DNA of 64,000 nucleotides, taken from contig NZ_JANLNM010000004.1 in NCBI RefSeq assembly GCF_024701975.1, positions 471,567 through 535,566 of the forward strand, in the 5' to 3' direction. The notes beneath the pieces were generated by a model that searched no databases, was not told where the DNA came from, and saw nothing but the letters and a program-made list of their open reading frames with translations. The stretch is from Variovorax sp. ZS18.2.2. GTDB lineage: Bacteria; Pseudomonadota; Gammaproteobacteria; Burkholderiales; Burkholderiaceae_C. A program made the translations under genes and the position numbers. Below are positions 8,191 to 16,319 of the stretch, piece by piece (the first letter of the stretch is position 1; each line of letters begins with the position of its first letter).

Positions 8191-9018
8191 ATGAACGCCC
8201 ACAACCACTCCAAGCTCCAGGCCGTCGTCTTCGACTGGGCCGGCACCATCCTCGACTTCGGCTCCTGCGCGCCCATGGGCGCCTTCGTGAAGCTGTTCGA
8301 ACAGTTCGGCGTGGACATCACCATCGCCGAGGCCCGCGGCCCGATGGGCATGGCCAAGTGGGACCACATCAAGGCGCTCGGCACGCTGCCGCGCATCGCG
8401 TCGCAATGGGAAGCGAAGCACGGCCACGCCTTCAACGATGCGGACGTCGACCGTCTCTACGAGGTGTTCACGCCGATGAATGCCGCGAGCGCGCGCGACC
8501 ATGCCGATTTCATTCCCGGCGCGCTCGACGCGGTGAACGCGGCGCGCGAGCGAGGCCTCAAGATCGGCTCGACCACCGGCTACAACCGACCGATCATGGA
8601 AGTGGTCGTGCCCATCGCCGCGGCCGGCGGCTATTCGCCCGACAACCTTGTGTGCGGCGGCGACCTCGCCGAAGGTCGCCCGTCGCCGCTCATGATGTAC
8701 CGCTGCTTTGCCGACCTCGGCGTGTGGCCGCCGCACACCGTGGTGAAGGTCGACGACACCGGCGTGGGCCTGCAGGAAGGCCTCAACGCGGGCACCTGGG
8801 CCGTCGGCCTCGCGGTCAGCGGCAACTCGGTGGGGCTCACACTGGCCGAGTGGACGGCGCTCGACGAAGCGAAGCAGCAGGCGTTGCGCGAAGCCGCGAC
8901 CGCGCAGCTCAAGGCCTCCGGCGCGCACTACGTGATCGACAGCGTGGCCGACCTGCCGAACGTGCTCGAGGACATCGAGCGCCGGCTGCAGGACGGCGAA
9001 CGCCCGACCCTTGCCTGA
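8191..9018 (+). CDS. phnX: phosphonoacetaldehyde hydrolase (phosphonatase)
   Basis: A 275-residue HAD-family enzyme that splits phosphonoacetaldehyde to acetaldehyde and phosphate. The nucleophile Asp15 is in VVFDWAGT, the Schiff-base lysine is Lys56 in MGMAKWDHIKAL (41 residues later, as in the Bacillus enzyme), motif II is STTGY and the acidic metal motif is KVDDTGVG. The ATG at 8191 is preferred because it begins close to the usual family N-terminus. An in-frame ATG at 8152 overlaps the previous stop and would add 13 residues (MRTSPIPSIPSAA). Neither start has a strong ribosome site. It is the last gene of the importer operon. Confidence 0.93.
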   Translation: MNAHNHSKLQAVVFDWAGTILDFGSCAPMGAFVKLFEQFGVDITIAEARGPMGMAKWDHIKALGTLPRIASQWEAKHGHAFNDADVDRLYEVFTPMNAASARDHADFIPGALDAVNAARERGLKIGSTTGYNRPIMEVVVPIAAAGGYSPDNLVCGGDLAEGRPSPLMMYRCFADLGVWPPHTVVKVDDTGVGLQEGLNAGTWAVGLAVSGNSVGLTLAEWTALDEAKQQALREAATAQLKASGAHYVIDSVADLPNVLEDIERRLQDGERPTLA

Positions 9019-9051
9019 TACCGCCGATACCGGCGCGGCATTGCGTCCGAC

Positions 9052-9079
9052 TTGACGCGCAAGGCGGCAGGCATAGCAT
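9052..9079 (+). promoter_or_regulatory. sigma-70-like promoter for the small lipoprotein
   Basis: TTGACG at 9052-9057 and TAGCAT at 9074-9079 are separated by 16 bases. Transcription would start at about 9086-9087, on or next to the ATG at 9087, so the message may be leaderless. No Shine-Dalgarno sequence is present. Confidence 0.5.
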
Positions 9080-9086
9080 CCGCCGC

Positions 9087-9221
9087 ATGAGAAGCACAGC
9101 ACTCGCTCTTCTGTTCTGCATCGGCCTCATCGCGGCCGGTTGCGACGACAAGCCCAAGCCGGGTGGGCCGATGCCCAAGGCTTCGGCGAACGTCGTGCTG
9201 CCGGCCGCGTTGGCGAGCTGA
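9087..9221 (+). CDS. small lipoprotein, function unknown
   Basis: A 44-residue predicted lipoprotein. Residues 1-17 form a hydrophobic signal with a lipobox ending AAGC, so Cys18 would be acylated. The remaining 26 residues (DDKPKPGGPMPKASANVVLP...) are polar, Pro-rich and probably disordered. I do not recognise the family. A good promoter ends seven bases before the ATG, which supports a real gene even though it is short. The MFS gene follows 92 bases downstream on the same strand. Confidence 0.5.
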   Translation: MRSTALALLFCIGLIAAGCDDKPKPGGPMPKASANVVLPAALAS

Positions 9222-9313
9222 TCCGCGTCTCGCGCGCGAAGGCGGCCCCGCGTCGCCGGACACTGCTCGCTCGCATCTTCGCGCCGGGGGTATCCTCGGC
9301 GGGGAGAAAAACA

Positions 9314-10636
9314 ATGAAGACATCCGAGACAACCGTCCACGCGGCGGATTCGCGTTACGCCATGCTGCGCCTGGGCCTCACGCTGCTGATCATGACGGTC
9401 GGCAGCAGCGGCATGTATGTGGTGTCGGTGATGCTGCCCGCGGTACAGACCGAGTTTGGCATCGACCGTGCCGCTGCCTCGCTGCCCTACACCTGGTTGA
9501 TGCTCGGCTTCGGTTTCGGCGGCGTGCTCATGGGCAAGCTGGCCGACCGTTTCGGCGTGATGTGGCCGCTCTTGATGGGCTCGGTCTTCCTCGCCGCGGG
9601 CTACATCGCCACGGGGCTGTCGGGCGGCATCGTCTCGTTCACCATCGCGCAGGCCCTGCTGGTCGGCCTGCTTGGCAGCTCGGCCGCCTTCGCACCGCTG
9701 GTGGCCGACACCTCGCTGTGGTTCGTCAAGCGGCGCGGCATCGCGGTGGCGGTGTGCGCAAGCGGCAACTACGTCGCCGGCGCCATCTGGCCGCCAATCG
9801 CGCAGCACTTCATCGAGACGGTCGGCTGGCGCCAGACCTACATCGGCATGGGCATCTTCTGCGGCATCGCGATGGCGCTGCTCGCGCTCTTCTTCCGTGC
9901 GCGACCGCCGGCAGTGGCTGCCGCGCCTGTCAACGGCACATCGAATGCAGCACCGTTTCGCGACCTGACCCGGCCCTTCGGCCTCGGCATGGGCACAGCC
10001 CAAGGCCTGCTGTGCGTCGCAGCGGTGGCTTGCTGCGTGGCGATGGCGATGCCGCAGGTGCACATCGTGGCCTACTGCGGCGACCTGGGCTACGGGCCCG
10101 CGCAGGGCGCGATGATGCTGTCGCTGATGCTCGGCTTCGGCGTGGTGAGCCGGCTGGTGTCGGGTGCGATCTGCGACCGCATCGGAGGTCTCCGCACCCT
10201 GCTGCTGGGCGGCGTGCTGCAGTGCATCGCGCTGCTCCTGTTCCTGCCGTTCGACGGGCTGGTGTCGCTCTATGTGATCTCGGCGCTGTTCGGGCTTTTC
10301 CAGGGCGGCCTCGTGCCGGCCTACGCGATCATCGTGCGCGAGCACTTTCCGCCGAAGGAAGCCGGCGCGCGCGTGAGCACGGTGCTGATGTTCTCGCTGT
10401 TCGGCATGGCGCTGGGCGGGTGGATGTCGGGCAAGGTCTTCGACCTGACCGGCAGCTACCACGCGGCCTTCATCAACGGCATCGGCTGGAACCTGCTGAA
10501 CCTCGCCATCGCGTCGTTCCTGCTGTTCAGGCTGTACCGCCTGCGGCTTCGGCCACCAGGCGGCCCAGTGTCCGCATCGCCTTCTCGCTCTGCGCATCCC
10601 ACACGTGGCCGTAGTTCAGGCGCAGGCAATGCGTGA
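9314..10636 (+). CDS. MFS transporter
   Basis: A 440-residue major facilitator with about twelve membrane helices. It carries the loop-2 signature GKLADRFGVMWPLLMGS after helix 2 and a related CDRIGGLRTLLLGG between helices 8 and 9. It resembles oxalate/formate-antiporter-like and monocarboxylate carriers, but the substrate is not identifiable. The ATG at 9314 follows a GGGGAG ribosome site; the frame is open further upstream without signal character. The C-terminal 37 residues (PPGGPVSASPSRS...) read through 110 bases of the convergent MocR gene and look like non-conserved read-through after loss of an earlier stop. Confidence 0.85.
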   Translation: MKTSETTVHAADSRYAMLRLGLTLLIMTVGSSGMYVVSVMLPAVQTEFGIDRAAASLPYTWLMLGFGFGGVLMGKLADRFGVMWPLLMGSVFLAAGYIATGLSGGIVSFTIAQALLVGLLGSSAAFAPLVADTSLWFVKRRGIAVAVCASGNYVAGAIWPPIAQHFIETVGWRQTYIGMGIFCGIAMALLALFFRARPPAVAAAPVNGTSNAAPFRDLTRPFGLGMGTAQGLLCVAAVACCVAMAMPQVHIVAYCGDLGYGPAQGAMMLSLMLGFGVVSRLVSGAICDRIGGLRTLLLGGVLQCIALLLFLPFDGLVSLYVISALFGLFQGGLVPAYAIIVREHFPPKEAGARVSTVLMFSLFGMALGGWMSGKVFDLTGSYHAAFINGIGWNLLNLAIASFLLFRLYRLRLRPPGGPVSASPSRSAHPTRGRSSGAGNA

Positions 10637-11957
10637 AGGCGCGCGTCGCTGAAAAGATCGGGCCCGGCGCGACGCTGATGCCGAGCGCCAGCGCCTTGCG
10701 GTGGATATCGAGCGCATCCACCTGCGCCGGCAGCTCGACCCACAGGAAGTAGCCACCCAACGGCCGCGTGGCGCGCGTGCCCTCGGGAAAGTAGTGCCCC
10801 ACCGCCTGCGCGAAGGTCGCCTGCTGCATCGCGAGCGTCTGGCGGAGCTTCCGCAGGTGCTTGTCGAGGCCGCCCTTTTCCAGGTACGCCGCGAGCGCAA
10901 GCTGCGCGGGCGCCGAGGTGCTGAGCGTGGACGTGAGCTTCTGCCGCGCCACCTTGCGCGCGAAGCGCCCGGCCGAAGTCCAGCCGATGCGGTAACCCGG
11001 CGCGAGGCACTTCGAGAACGACGAGCAGTGCAGCACCAGCCCTTGCGTGTCGAAGGCCTTGGCCGGCGCGGGCCGGCGGTCGCCGAAGTAGAGCTCGGCG
11101 TACACGTCGTCCTCGATCAGCGGCAGTTCATGGCGCGCGAGCAGCGCGACCAGCGCCTTCTTCTTCGCATCGGGCATCAGGCTGCCGAGTGGGTTCTGGA
11201 AGGTCGTCATGAGCCAGCAGGCCTTGGGCTGGTGCGCCGCGATGGCCTGTTCGAGCGCGCCGAGGTCGATGCCTTCGCCGGGATGCGTCGGCACCTCGAT
11301 GGCCTTCAGGCCCATGCGCTCCAGCGCCTGCAGCGCGGCATAGAAGGTGGGCGATTCGACGATCACCGCATCGCCCGGCCGCGTGACCGCCGCGAGGCAC
11401 AGGTTGAGCGCCTCGAGCGCGCCGTTGGTGATGACGATCTCCTCGGCCGGCACCTGCATGCCGTCAGCCAGATACCGCAGCGCGATCTGCCGTCGCAGCG
11501 CTGCGCTGCCGGGCGTGAGGTCGTCCACCGTGCTCCACGGGTCGAGCGACTTGGCGCTCGCAGCCATGAACTGGCCCAGCCGCGCGAGCGGAAACAGCAG
11601 CGGGCTCGGAAACGCCGAGCCGAAGGGCACGACCTTGCGCGACATGCTGGCTTCGAGGATGTCGAACACGCGGTCGCTCACGTCGAGCGACATGGGGCCG
11701 TCCGCGGGGCGCGAGGTGAGGGTGGATTCGGGCGGCGCATCGCGCAGGCCGCCGCCCGTCACGTAATAACCGGAGCGGTCGCGTGCGCGCACGAGGCCGC
11801 GCGCTTCCAGCAGGTAGTACGCCTGGAACACCGTCGATGCGCTGACCCCGCGGCTCTGCCCGGTGTGGCGCACCGAGGGCAGGCGGTCGCCGGTCTTCAG
11901 GGTGCCGTTGCGGATCGAGGCCTCGATGTCGGCGGCCAGGGCTTCGTAACGCTTCAT
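10527..11957 (-). CDS. MocR-type regulator: GntR DNA-binding domain fused to PLP aminotransferase fold
   Basis: A 476-residue protein. Residues 1-70 are a GntR winged helix (GDRLPSVRHTGQSRGVSASTVFQAYYLLEARGLVRARDRSGYYV). After a linker, residues from about 110 onward form a fold-type I aminotransferase domain, with the PLP lysine in SSFSKCLAPGYRIGW. MocR proteins usually regulate a neighbouring gene in response to PLP or an amino compound. Candidates are the convergent MFS gene and the divergent DUF2970-cytochrome operon, from which it is separated by 121 bases containing a direct repeat. Its 3' end overlaps the MFS gene by 110 bases. Confidence 0.9.
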   Translation of the reverse strand: MKRYEALAADIEASIRNGTLKTGDRLPSVRHTGQSRGVSASTVFQAYYLLEARGLVRARDRSGYYVTGGGLRDAPPESTLTSRPADGPMSLDVSDRVFDILEASMSRKVVPFGSAFPSPLLFPLARLGQFMAASAKSLDPWSTVDDLTPGSAALRRQIALRYLADGMQVPAEEIVITNGALEALNLCLAAVTRPGDAVIVESPTFYAALQALERMGLKAIEVPTHPGEGIDLGALEQAIAAHQPKACWLMTTFQNPLGSLMPDAKKKALVALLARHELPLIEDDVYAELYFGDRRPAPAKAFDTQGLVLHCSSFSKCLAPGYRIGWTSAGRFARKVARQKLTSTLSTSAPAQLALAAYLEKGGLDKHLRKLRQTLAMQQATFAQAVGHYFPEGTRATRPLGGYFLWVELPAQVDALDIHRKALALGISVAPGPIFSATRAFTHCLRLNYGHVWDAQSEKAMRTLGRLVAEAAGGTA

Positions 11958-12010
11958 CGCACAGGTGCTCGTTGTTTCATTTCCGGGGGCTCGTCATTGG
12001 CACGGACTTT

Positions 12011-12041
12011 ATCTGCACCGGTGAATCGGGCTGGATCTGCA
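12011..12041. promoter_or_regulatory. possible operator in the mocR-DUF2970 intergenic region
   Basis: ATCTGCA occurs at 12011-12017 and again at 12035-12041, a direct repeat 24 bases apart in the only divergent promoter region next to the MocR gene. MocR regulators typically bind direct repeats. No other support is visible. Confidence 0.25.
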
Positions 12042-12078
12042 TCTGTTTTTTCGGGGCGTTCTGGCGCACAGTCGGTGC

Positions 12079-12267
12079 ATGTCCAATCTCATGCGCGCGG
12101 TGCGCGCCGTTCTCTGGAGCTTCATCGGGCTGGGCGGACGCCGCGCCGACGCCGACAAGCGGACCGCGCAGGTCGGCATCCTGCCGCTGATCGGCGTCGC
12201 GCTGTGCGTGGTGCTGTTGCTGGTCGCGGGCCTGATCACATTGGCGCGCTTCGTGGCCGGCACATGA
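12079..12267 (+). CDS. DUF2970 small membrane protein
   Basis: A 62-residue protein with the DUF2970 layout: an amphipathic start (LMRAVRAVLWSFIGLGGRR), a short polar stretch, then one membrane helix at about 34-57 (LPLIGVALCVVLLLVAGLITL). The family is common in beta-proteobacteria, often near respiratory genes, and has no known biochemical function. The stop overlaps the start of the following cytochrome gene as ATGA, so the two are probably co-translated. Confidence 0.8.
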   Translation: MSNLMRAVRAVLWSFIGLGGRRADADKRTAQVGILPLIGVALCVVLLLVAGLITLARFVAGT

Positions 12268-12983
12268 CGGCCGGTCTCCGCTCCTTCGCGCTCGCGCTGC
12301 TGTTCCTCGTGCAAGGCGTGGCAAGTGCCGCGCCGCCGGCCACCGTGCCCGACACCATCGAGCAGCGCGTGGCCGCGTGCATCGCCTGCCACGGCCGCGA
12401 AGGTGCGACCACCAACGCGGGCTTCTTTCCACGCCTGGCCGGCAAGCCCGCAGGCTATCTCTTCAACCAGCTCGTGAACTTTCGCGACGGCCGCCGTTTC
12501 AACGCCGACATGGCGTACATGGTGCAGCACCTCTCCGACGCCTACCTGCGCGAGATGGCCGAGTACTTCGCGGGGCTCGACCTGCCGTACCCGCCGATCT
12601 CGCCCAACAGCGATGCGACGCCCGAGCAACTGCAGCGCGGCCGCAAGCTCGCGCTCGAAGGCGATGCGGCACGCGGCATCCCGGCCTGCGTGCAGTGCCA
12701 TGGCGCGGCGCTCACCGGCGTGCGGCCGGCGATCCCGGGGCTGCTCGGGCTACCGCGGCTCTATGTGTCGTCGCAGCTCGGCGCGTGGCTCACGAGCGAG
12801 CGGCATGCCATGGCGCCCGACTGCATGGCGGATGTCGGCCGTCACATGAACACGGCCGACATCAACGCGGTCGCAAGCTGGCTGGCCGTGCAGCCGATGC
12901 CGGCGAACAGCAAGCCCGCGGCTTCGTTGCCCGCACCCTTGCCTGGATCGCAGCGTGTGGCGTGCGGCGGCATGCCGAAGTGA
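12264..12983 (+). CDS. diheme cytochrome c, c4-like, exported
   Basis: A 239-residue periplasmic cytochrome. The signal peptide is TAGLRSFALALLFLVQGVASA, and the two covalent heme sites are CIACH at 39-43 and CVQCH at 142-146. Two similar cytochrome c folds in tandem are typical of c4-type electron carriers. The ATG overlaps the DUF2970 stop by four bases, and a triheme cytochrome gene begins seven bases after its stop. It probably shuttles electrons between the triheme partner and a terminal oxidase. Confidence 0.85.
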   Translation: MTAGLRSFALALLFLVQGVASAAPPATVPDTIEQRVAACIACHGREGATTNAGFFPRLAGKPAGYLFNQLVNFRDGRRFNADMAYMVQHLSDAYLREMAEYFAGLDLPYPPISPNSDATPEQLQRGRKLALEGDAARGIPACVQCHGAALTGVRPAIPGLLGLPRLYVSSQLGAWLTSERHAMAPDCMADVGRHMNTADINAVASWLAVQPMPANSKPAASLPAPLPGSQRVACGGMPK

Positions 12984-12990
12984 GTCCGCG

Positions 12991-14274
12991 ATGAAACTGC
13001 GACACCTCGGCTGGACCCTTCTCACCCTCATCGTGCTCGCGACCGTGTTCGCCGGCGTGCTCGTGGCGATGAACCTGCGCGGCGAAGACCCGCTGCCCGA
13101 ACAACCCCAGGCTTTCGACGCCACGCCCCAGCAGGTCGAGCGCGGCCGCTACCTCGCGCTGGCCGGCAACTGCGTGGGCTGCCACACCACGCGCGGCGGC
13201 CAGCCCTATGCAGGCGGACTGCCGATCGAGACGCCCTTCGGCACCATCTATTCGAGCAACCTCACCTCCGACGCCAAGGCCGGCATCGGCGGCTGGAGCA
13301 GCGCGCATTTCTGGCGCGCGATGCACAACGGCCGCAGCAAGGACGGGCGCCTGCTCTACCCGGCGTTCCCGTACCCCAATTTCACCAAAGTGACGCGCGA
13401 GGACTCGGACGCCATCTACGCCTACCTGCGCACCGTGGCGCCCGCACCGGTGCCGAACATGGCGCACCGGCTGCGCTTTCCCTATGACACGCAGGCCGCG
13501 CTGGCCGTGTGGCGCGCGCTCTCGTTCAAGCCCGAGCCCTTCGTGGCCAATGCGGGCAAGCCTGCCGAATGGAACCGCGGCGCCTACCTTGTCGACGGCC
13601 TCGGCCATTGCATCGCCTGCCACGGCGCACGCAATTCGCTCGGCGCAACCGAGACGAAGCTCGGCCTCTCGGGCGGGCTCATCGCGGTGGAGAACTGGTA
13701 TGCGCCCTCGCTCACCGACAGGCACCAGGCCGGCGTGGCCGCGTGGCCCACGGCCGACGTGGTGGCGCTGCTCAAGACCGGCACCGCGCCGGGCGGCTCG
13801 GTGATGGGGCCGATGGCCGACGTGGTGTTCCGCAGCACGCAGCACCTGAGCGAGGCGGACCTCACGGCCATGGCGGGCTACCTGAAAGACCTGCCCGAGG
13901 TTCCCAGGGCCGACGAACCCGCACGCTCGCCAACGCCCATCCGCCGCGATGCCGGCACGATGGCGCGCGGCGGCAAGATCTACGACCAGCGCTGCGCCTA
14001 CTGCCATGGCGACCAGGGCCAGGGCGCGACCGGCGCCTATCCGCCGCTGGCAGGCAATCGCGCGGTGAACATGTCGCCACCGACCAACCTCATCCAGGTG
14101 GTTTCGCACGGCGGCTTCCTGCCATCGACGGCGGGCAATCCGCGCCCGTACGGCATGCCGCCGTTCGGACAGGTGCTGGATGCCGCGGAAGTGGCGGCCG
14201 TGCTCACCTACATTCGCGGCTCGTGGGGCAACGACAGCGCACCCGTCACGCAGCTGGACACCATGCGGCGTTGA
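12991..14274 (+). CDS. triheme cytochrome c, alcohol/aldehyde dehydrogenase subunit type
   Basis: A 427-residue membrane-anchored periplasmic protein. Residues 7-28 form an uncleaved or signal helix. The heme motifs are CVGCH at 61-65, CIACH at 207-211 and CAYCH at 335-339. The three-heme layout with PFGTIYSSNLTSD and YPAFPYPNFTKV matches the cytochrome subunit of membrane alcohol, gluconate or aldehyde dehydrogenases. No flavin, PQQ or molybdopterin catalytic subunit is encoded beside it, so the partner is elsewhere or it serves several dehydrogenases. An upstream in-frame ATG at 12955 would overlap the previous gene and lacks signal character. Confidence 0.88.
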   Translation: MKLRHLGWTLLTLIVLATVFAGVLVAMNLRGEDPLPEQPQAFDATPQQVERGRYLALAGNCVGCHTTRGGQPYAGGLPIETPFGTIYSSNLTSDAKAGIGGWSSAHFWRAMHNGRSKDGRLLYPAFPYPNFTKVTREDSDAIYAYLRTVAPAPVPNMAHRLRFPYDTQAALAVWRALSFKPEPFVANAGKPAEWNRGAYLVDGLGHCIACHGARNSLGATETKLGLSGGLIAVENWYAPSLTDRHQAGVAAWPTADVVALLKTGTAPGGSVMGPMADVVFRSTQHLSEADLTAMAGYLKDLPEVPRADEPARSPTPIRRDAGTMARGGKIYDQRCAYCHGDQGQGATGAYPPLAGNRAVNMSPPTNLIQVVSHGGFLPSTAGNPRPYGMPPFGQVLDAAEVAAVLTYIRGSWGNDSAPVTQLDTMRR

Positions 14275-14325
14275 AGCGCCGTCAGATACGCGCACGATCC
14301 AACGACACAAGGCAGCGGAGGCCGT

Positions 14326-14748
14326 ATGCAGAGAGCGAGAGCGATGGGAGGACTGGTCTTGTGGCTCTTCGCAGGCACCGTCATGGCGGCCGATGCGCCG
14401 TTCACCGGCGCTTTCAACGGAACGGGGCGGGCTTGTTCCGGAGGGGTCTATATCCGCGAGAAGACGGTCGAGTGGATATCGACCTACAGCATCTGCAAGC
14501 CGAGCCGGTACGAAGTGCTTGCGAAGGATTCGACGGCCGGCCACCAGCGGATTGCCGTGCACATCAAATCGCGAAGCCGTCGGTGCCTGTATGAAGTCTT
14601 CGAAATGGAACAGACCAGCACCTACGGCTGGAACATCAACGGCTACCAGTCGCTGGCGTCGTACAGGAACAGGGCATTGCCCGATTGGCGCAACTCGCCG
14701 CTGGAGGAGCGGCTGATCCTGTCGTGCCCGATGGTTCGCTTGAACTGA
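14326..14748 (+). CDS. exported protein of unknown function
   Basis: A 140-residue protein with a signal peptide ending ..LFAGTVMA-A, preceded by a GGAGG ribosome site. The mature part has four cysteines (in RACSG, SICKP, RRCLY and LSCPM) that could make two disulfides, which fits a periplasmic or secreted fold. I do not recognise a family. Arginine codons include several AGG and CGG, and GC is lower than in neighbours, so it may have been acquired. It ends six bases before the convergent deaminase gene. Confidence 0.6.
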   Translation: MQRARAMGGLVLWLFAGTVMAADAPFTGAFNGTGRACSGGVYIREKTVEWISTYSICKPSRYEVLAKDSTAGHQRIAVHIKSRSRRCLYEVFEMEQTSTYGWNINGYQSLASYRNRALPDWRNSPLEERLILSCPMVRLN

Positions 14749-14754
14749 GCGTCC

Positions 14755-16152
14755 TTATCGCGCGCCCACATGCGGATGCCGGGCGCTCTCATACAGCGTT
14801 CGCGCCAAGTCCCGATGCCTCGCGAGCAACGGCCTCAACTCCAGCCCCGTGAAGCGTCCATCGCGAATGCGGACCTCCCCATTGATCACGCTCAGCGAAG
14901 CCGCTGCCGGCGTGCAGAACACCAGCGCCGCCACCGGGTCATGCCACGCGCCCGCGTGCGCCACGCCCCGCATGTCGAAGGCCACGATGTCCGCCGACAT
15001 GCCGGGTGCCAGCGCGCCAATGTCGTCGCGCCCGAGCACTTGCGCGCCACCGAGCGTCGCGATCTCCAGCGCCTCGCGCGCCGTCATCGCCGCGGGGCCA
15101 TGACCCACGCGCTGCAGCAGCATGGCCTGACGCGCTTCGCCCAGCATGTGCGCGCCGTCGTTCGACGCGCTGCCATCCACGCCCAGGCCCACCGGCACAC
15201 CCGCGCGCCGCATCGCCCCGATGGGCGCGATGCCCGAGGCCAGCCGCATATTCGAGCAGGGGCAATGCGCCACGCCCGTGCCGGTACGCCCGAAGAGCGC
15301 GATGCCGGCTTCGTCGAGCTTCACGCAGTGCGCGTGCCACACGTCGCGGCCGACCCAGCCCAGGTCTTCGGCGTACTCGGCCGGCGTCATGCCGAACTTC
15401 TCGCGTGAGTAGGCGACGTCGTTGTCGTTCTCGGCGAGGTGCGTGTGCAGCGACACGCCGCGCTCGCGCGCGAGTTCGGCCGACAGCCGCATCAGGTCGC
15501 GCGAGACCGAGAACGGCGAGCAGGGCGCGAGCACGATGCGGCGCATCGAATGGCGCGAGGCATCGTGCCAGCGGCCGATGAGGCGCTCGCTGTCGCGCAG
15601 GATGGCTTCTTCGGTTTCCACCACCTCGTCGGGCGGCAGGCCGCCGGCGCTGCGGCCCACGCTCATGCTGCCGCGCGCGGCATGAAAGCGCATGCCCATC
15701 GCGTCGGCCGCCTCGATCGAATCGTCGAGCTTCGAGCCGTTGGGAAAGAGGTAGAGATGGTCGCTGGTGGTGGTGCAACCCGAGAGCATCAGCTCGGCCA
15801 TCGCCGTCTGCGTCGAGACGCGGATCATCTCGGGCGTGAGGCGCGCCCACAGCAGATACAGGTTCGTGAGCCAGCCGAAGAGCTCGGCATCCTGCGCCTC
15901 GGGCACGGCGCGCGTGAGGCTCTGGTACATGTGGTGGTGCGTGTTGACCAGGCCGGGCATCACGACGTGGCCGTGCATGTTGATGGCCTCGGCCTGGCCG
16001 TTGCGCAGGGCATCGAGGTAGGCGGTGGGCAGCTCGGCGGTGGGCCCGGCCCAGGCCACCGCGGGCCCGTCGGTCACCACGGCGCCGTCGGCGATTTCGC
16101 GCCGGGTGGCGTCCATGGTGACGAGGATGTCGGCGTGTTGGAGGATCAGCAT
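14755..16152 (-). CDS. 8-oxoguanine deaminase-like amidohydrolase
   Basis: A 465-residue metal-dependent deaminase of the AtzA/TrzA/8-oxoguanine deaminase group. Metal ligands are visible as His72 and His74 in GLVNTHHHMYQ, the His of LHTHLAE, the His of VWHAHC and the Asp of LGVDGSASND. Segments ELFGWLTNLYLLWARL, SGCTTTSDHLYLFP and IVLAPCSPFSV closely follow the pseudomonad 8-oxoguanine deaminase as I remember it, which converts 8-oxoguanine to urate. A related triazine or pterin substrate is possible. The ATG at 16152 is preferred over the longer open frame because it begins directly at the composite N-terminal sheet (MLILQHADILVTMD). Confidence 0.82.
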   Translation of the reverse strand: MLILQHADILVTMDATRREIADGAVVTDGPAVAWAGPTAELPTAYLDALRNGQAEAINMHGHVVMPGLVNTHHHMYQSLTRAVPEAQDAELFGWLTNLYLLWARLTPEMIRVSTQTAMAELMLSGCTTTSDHLYLFPNGSKLDDSIEAADAMGMRFHAARGSMSVGRSAGGLPPDEVVETEEAILRDSERLIGRWHDASRHSMRRIVLAPCSPFSVSRDLMRLSAELARERGVSLHTHLAENDNDVAYSREKFGMTPAEYAEDLGWVGRDVWHAHCVKLDEAGIALFGRTGTGVAHCPCSNMRLASGIAPIGAMRRAGVPVGLGVDGSASNDGAHMLGEARQAMLLQRVGHGPAAMTAREALEIATLGGAQVLGRDDIGALAPGMSADIVAFDMRGVAHAGAWHDPVAALVFCTPAAASLSVINGEVRIRDGRFTGLELRPLLARHRDLARTLYESARHPHVGAR

Positions 16153-16184
16153 GGCGGGATTTTGCGCGAGAGCCCGTGTGCGGC

Positions 16185-16313
16185 TCAGAGGTCCCGTAAG
16201 CCATCGCGGGATCGCTCGCCGTGTGCTTGCCGCGTTTCCACGCGGCCGGCGAAGCGGCAGTAGTGACCAGTGTCTGCCTCGCAACTCACCACGAAGTCAG
16301 TACCACTGGCCGC
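16185..16313 (-). pseudogene. decayed 3' remnant of a phospholipase C gene
   Basis: Translated on the minus strand to its TGA, this stretch reads AASGTDFVVSCEADTGHYC followed by RFAGRVETRQAHGERSRDGLRDL. The C-terminus of the intact phospholipase at 18843 reads AASGAWYDFDVTCDADTTF followed by HRRFAGRVETGKHSVSDPAMGMPDL. The likeness is clear at both protein and DNA level, but the fragment has no start and small indels. It lies directly after the stop of the longer phospholipase gene. It is either a leftover of a third copy or the displaced original tail of that gene. Confidence 0.75.
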
Positions 16314-16319
16314 AATGCT

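Noticed and set aside
12264..14274. Complete membrane dehydrogenase operon
   Set aside because: Only cytochromes and DUF2970 are present; no flavin, PQQ or molybdopterin catalytic subunit lies on either side.
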